A stretch of DNA of 9,343 nucleotides from Lautropia sp. SCN 70-15 (GTDB lineage Bacteria; Pseudomonadota; Gammaproteobacteria; Burkholderiales; Burkholderiaceae_E). A program made the translations under genes and the position numbers. Under the pieces are notes generated by a model, which was not told the DNA's origin, made no database searches, and saw nothing but the letters and a program-made list of their open reading frames with translations. The stretch is taken from assembly GCA_001724315.1 (NCBI GenBank), contig MEEC01000090.1:1-9343 (forward strand), in the 5' to 3' direction. Below are positions 6,436 through 9,343 of this stretch, one piece after another (the stretch's first letter is position 1; each line of letters opens with the position of its first letter).

Positions 6436-8807
6436 CCCAGGTAGGAGCCGACGCGCTCTGCCACTACTGCGACGCCAGCCAGTTCGACTTCGACACCACG
6501 GCGCAGGTCGAGCCGATCTCCGGCGCGTTCGGGCAGGAGCGCGCGATCGACGCGATCGAGCTCGGCGTGGGCATCCAGCGCAGCGGCTTCAACCTGTTCG
6601 TGCTCGGCGACCCGGCCACCGGCAAGTTCGACGCCACGCGCGAGCGGATCCTGGCGATCGCCGCCGGCCAGCCGCGCGGCGAGGACTGGTGCTACGTCAA
6701 CAACTTCAAGGAACCGCACAAGCCGCATGCGCTGCGCCTGCCCTGCGGGCAGGGCGCGGGCTTCAGGCTCGACATGCAGCAGCTGGTCGAGGAGTTGCGC
6801 GGCGCGATTCCCGCAGTGCTCGAGAGCGACGACTACCGCTCCCGGGTCGAGCAGATCGACGCGCAGTTCGGCGGCAAGCAGGAGCAGGGCTTCAGCGAGC
6901 TGGTCGACGAGGCGCAGGGGCAGGGCATCCTGCTCTTGCGCACCCCGACCGGCTTCTCCTTCGCGCCCGACAAGGACGGCGAGGTGATGCCGCACGAGGA
7001 GTTCGAGAAGCTGCCCGACGAGGAGAAGGAGCGCATCGCGAAGGCGGTGCGCGGGCTGCAGGAAAAGCTCGAGCGACTGCTGCGCCAGATCGTGCTGTGG
7101 CGACGCGCCCATCGCGAGGAGATGAAGAAGCTCAACCGCGAGGTCACGATGTTCGCGGTGGGCAACATGGTCGACGACCTGATCCGCCGCTACGTGGCGC
7201 TGCCGGAAGTGGTGCGCTGGCTCGACGCGTTCAAGGAGGACGTCGTCGAGAACGCCGACATCTTCCGCTCGCAGAGCGAGTCCACGCCGCAGCAACTCGC
7301 TGCCCAGGCCGAGGAGTTGCCGCCGCTGCGCCGCTACGAGGTCAACCTGCTGGTCGGCGGCGGCGAGGTGCCGGGCGCTCCGGTGGTCACCGAGGAGAAC
7401 CCGACCTACGTGAACCTGGTCGGACGGATCGAGCACATCGCGCGCTTCGGCGCGCTGCTCACCGACTTCGGCCTGATCAAGGCCGGTGCCCTGCATCGCG
7501 CGAACGGCGGCTACCTGCTGCTCGACCTGCGCCGGGTGCTGATGCAGCCCTTCGCCTGGGAGGCGCTCAAGCGCGCGTTGCACACGCGCGAGATCCGGAT
7601 CGAGTCCCCCGGCCAGTTCTACGGCGCGGTCAGCACCGTGTCGCTCGAGCCCCAGCCCATTCCGCTCGACGTCAAGGTGGTGCTGTTCGGCGACCGGATG
7701 CTGCACATGCTGCTGCAGGCCTACGATCCCGAGTTCGTCGAGCTGTTCAAGGTGTCGGCGGACTTCGAGGACGATGCCGACGCTTCGCCCGAGTCGCTGA
7801 AGGCCTACGCGCGCGTGATCGCCACGATCGCGGGCAAGGTGTGCGAGCTGCCCCTCGATCGCCACGCGGTGGCCCGCGTCGTCGAGTTCGGGGCCCGCGA
7901 GGCCGGAGATTCCGGCAAGCTGAGCCTGCACCGGCGCGGCCTCGAGGACCTGATCACCGAGTCCGAGTACTGGGCGCGCAAGACCGGCCGCGACCTGATC
8001 GGTCGCGAGCAGGTCCAGCGGGCGCTCGACGCTCGGATCGAGCGCAGCGACAGCATCCGCCGGCGGATGCAGGAAGAGATCCTGCGCGGCACGATCATGA
8101 TCGACACCGCCGGCGCCGAGCCGGGCCAGATCAACGGCCTGGCGGTCTACTCGGTCGGCGACCTCGTGTTCGGGCAGCCGACCCGGATCACCGCCACCAC
8201 GCGGGTCGGCGACGGGCACGTCATCGACATCCAGCGCGAGGCCCAGCTCGCCGGCGCCATCCACTCCAAGGGCGTGATGATCCTCAGCGCCTTCCTGGCG
8301 GCGCGCTACGCGGCGCGCCAGCCCTTCGCACTCAATGCGAGCCTGGCCTTCGAGCAGACCTACGGCCCGGTCGACGGCGACAGCGCGTCGCTGGCCGAGC
8401 TGTGCGCGCTGGTGTCCTCGCTGGGCGGCGTGCCGATCCGCCAGGCCTGGGCGGTCACCGGTTCGGTCAACCAGCGCGGCGAGGTGCAGGCAATCGGCGG
8501 CGTCAACGAGAAGATCGAGGGCTTCTTCGACATCTGCGTGGCGCGCGGGCTCGACGCGAGCCACGGCGTCCTGATACCGAAGGCCAACCTTCGCCACCTG
8601 ATGCTCCGGCGCGATGTGGTCGAGGCGGTGCGCGACGGGCGCTTCGCGATTCACGCGGTCTCGCAGTTCGACGAGGCGATCGCCTTGCTCACCGGCGAGC
8701 CCGACATCGACCAGCTGGTGCGCAAGCGGCTGTCGCAGTTCGTCGACATCGCCCTCGAATTCGGGGCGCGCCGCCTGCGCGGACGCGGCGGGAACTCGCG
8801 GCAATGA
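6432..8807 (+). CDS. Lon-family serine protease with AAA-type N-terminus (YcbZ/Lon-related group)
   Basis: A 791-aa protein of the Lon-related group that includes E. coli YcbZ, not housekeeping Lon: the N-terminal Lon substrate domain is absent. The N-terminus starts with CHYC (10-13) and the family-like stretch [13 protein letters not shown] (34-46). The P-loop GDPATGKF (59-66) keeps Gly and Lys65 but has Phe66 where Ser/Thr is normal. A charged coiled-coil insert spans about 189-240. The Walker B-like segment is GGYLLLDL (359-366), with Asp365 but no following Glu. The C-terminal Lon protease domain (about 560-755) has the Ser-Lys dyad: DGDSAS with Ser651 and VNEKIEGF with Lys694, in the spacing expected for Lon. 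The protease therefore looks intact while nucleotide hydrolysis is uncertain. No membrane segment is seen, so it is probably cytosolic. It is joined by ATGA overlaps to ftsH before and the USP-like gene after, implying joint production. Confidence 0.88.
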   Translation: MTQVGADALCHYCDASQFDFDTTAQVEPISGAFGQERAIDAIELGVGIQRSGFNLFVLGDPATGKFDATRERILAIAAGQPRGEDWCYVNNFKEPHKPHALRLPCGQGAGFRLDMQQLVEELRGAIPAVLESDDYRSRVEQIDAQFGGKQEQGFSELVDEAQGQGILLLRTPTGFSFAPDKDGEVMPHEEFEKLPDEEKERIAKAVRGLQEKLERLLRQIVLWRRAHREEMKKLNREVTMFAVGNMVDDLIRRYVALPEVVRWLDAFKEDVVENADIFRSQSESTPQQLAAQAEELPPLRRYEVNLLVGGGEVPGAPVVTEENPTYVNLVGRIEHIARFGALLTDFGLIKAGALHRANGGYLLLDLRRVLMQPFAWEALKRALHTREIRIESPGQFYGAVSTVSLEPQPIPLDVKVVLFGDRMLHMLLQAYDPEFVELFKVSADFEDDADASPESLKAYARVIATIAGKVCELPLDRHAVARVVEFGAREAGDSGKLSLHRRGLEDLITESEYWARKTGRDLIGREQVQRALDARIERSDSIRRRMQEEILRGTIMIDTAGAEPGQINGLAVYSVGDLVFGQPTRITATTRVGDGHVIDIQREAQLAGAIHSKGVMILSAFLAARYAARQPFALNASLAFEQTYGPVDGDSASLAELCALVSSLGGVPIRQAWAVTGSVNQRGEVQAIGGVNEKIEGFFDICVARGLDASHGVLIPKANLRHLMLRRDVVEAVRDGRFAIHAVSQFDEAIALLTGEPDIDQLVRKRLSQFVDIALEFGARRLRGRGGNSRQ

Positions 8808-9343
8808 GCGACGTGGTCGAAACCGGCCGGATCTGGGTGGCGCTCGACGCGCTGGAGCGCAGCGAGGCGCCGCTGGGCGCGGCCGTCGGCCTGGCCCGGA
8901 TCCTGCAAGCCGAGCTCGCGGCGCTGTTCGTCGAGAACGTGGACCTGTTCCGGATGGCGGATTTTCCGCAAGCCTTCGAGACCCGTCTGTTCGGCCAGCA
9001 CGACCCGGCCGGGCAGCAGGGACTCGAAGGCCTCGAGGCAGCGCTGAGGGCGCAGGCCAGCGCCCTGCAGCGCCAACTGGTCCGGACGGCCGGCGCGAGC
9101 GGCCTGCGCTGGAGCTTCCGGATCGCGCGCGGCCGGGTTCTCCAGCAGGCGCTCGAAGTCGCCGGCGCCGGAGACTGTGTCGTGCTGCCCAGCGCCGCCA
9201 TCGCCACCTCGCTCGCGATCACGCGGCCCGACCCGGCCACTCGGCGGGGGGCGGCCACGCGAGCCGGGACGGCCCCCCAGCGCGGCGCAATCGCGTCCGC
9301 GCGGCCGGCGGGCCTGTCGCTGGCAGGGTCGCCCCAGCTGTGG
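8804..9343 (+). CDS. Universal-stress-protein-like gene (partial, cut by right edge)
   Basis: Reads 180 codons from ATG at 8804 to the window edge without a stop. The start overlaps the Lon-like stop as ATGA; GGGA at 8790-8793 is a weak ribosome site, so coupling is likely. The N-terminus RIWVALDALERSEAPLGAAV followed by LARILQAELAALFVEN has the USP pattern: a beta-strand ending in Asp, then a helix, then strand LAALFVEN. A long amphipathic helix (about 75-100) follows, then a strand and VVLPSAA (about 135-141). Residues about 145-170 are Ala/Arg/Pro/Gly-rich low complexity. LSLAGSPQLW at the edge might begin a second USP-like half, but this is speculative. The canonical USP nucleotide motif G-x2-G-x9-G-S/T is not visible in the part present. 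Context with two proteases fits a stress role; the fold assignment is by pattern and less certain than the other genes. Confidence 0.6.
   Translation, partial: MSDVVETGRIWVALDALERSEAPLGAAVGLARILQAELAALFVENVDLFRMADFPQAFETRLFGQHDPAGQQGLEGLEAALRAQASALQRQLVRTAGASGLRWSFRIARGRVLQQALEVAGAGDCVVLPSAAIATSLAITRPDPATRRGAATRAGTAPQRGAIASARPAGLSLAGSPQLW

Noticed and set aside
6171..8804. Minus-strand reading frame of about 877 codons opposite the Lon-like gene
   Set aside because: It spans the ftsH/Lon-like junction antisense and shows no family motif; both sense genes have catalytic signatures throughout.

Overview
The window is GC-rich (by eye near 70%), densely coded and strongly biased to G/C at third codon positions. 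Gene content and protein style suggest a beta- or gammaproteobacterium, most likely Burkholderiales-like. That placement is an inference from style, not a database result. No mobile element, tRNA, rRNA or CRISPR array is visible.

Layout: two transcription units diverge from a 189-bp intergenic region (4396-4584). Leftward (minus strand) runs a class II, adenosylcobalamin-dependent ribonucleotide reductase (nrdJ, 1504-4395). After an 82-bp gap full of hairpin-forming dyads comes a membrane-anchored sensor histidine kinase that runs off the left edge (1-1421). Rightward (plus strand) runs a tight three-gene set: an FtsH-type membrane AAA+ zinc protease with an HEMGH active site (4585-6435), a Lon-family serine protease with a degenerate P-loop (6432-8807), and a universal-stress-protein-like gene cut by the right edge (8804-9343). 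Both junctions in this set are 4-base ATGA overlaps, so translation is probably coupled.

How the genes may work together: class II RNR makes deoxynucleotides without needing oxygen. Accessory FtsH and Lon-like proteases and USP proteins are typical of stress and low-oxygen survival regulons in Proteobacteria. The locus therefore reads as a stress or microaerobic accessory region (inference). The divergent intergenic region has imperfect FNR/Anr-like dyads and a 9-bp direct repeat, which would fit shared control, but these sites are weak.

Points most worth a second look are the coupled FtsH/Lon-like/USP cassette, the altered ATPase motifs of the Lon-like protein beside an intact Ser-Lys protease dyad, the duplicated C-terminal domain of NrdJ, and the perfect 8-bp inverted repeat just upstream of the kinase start.
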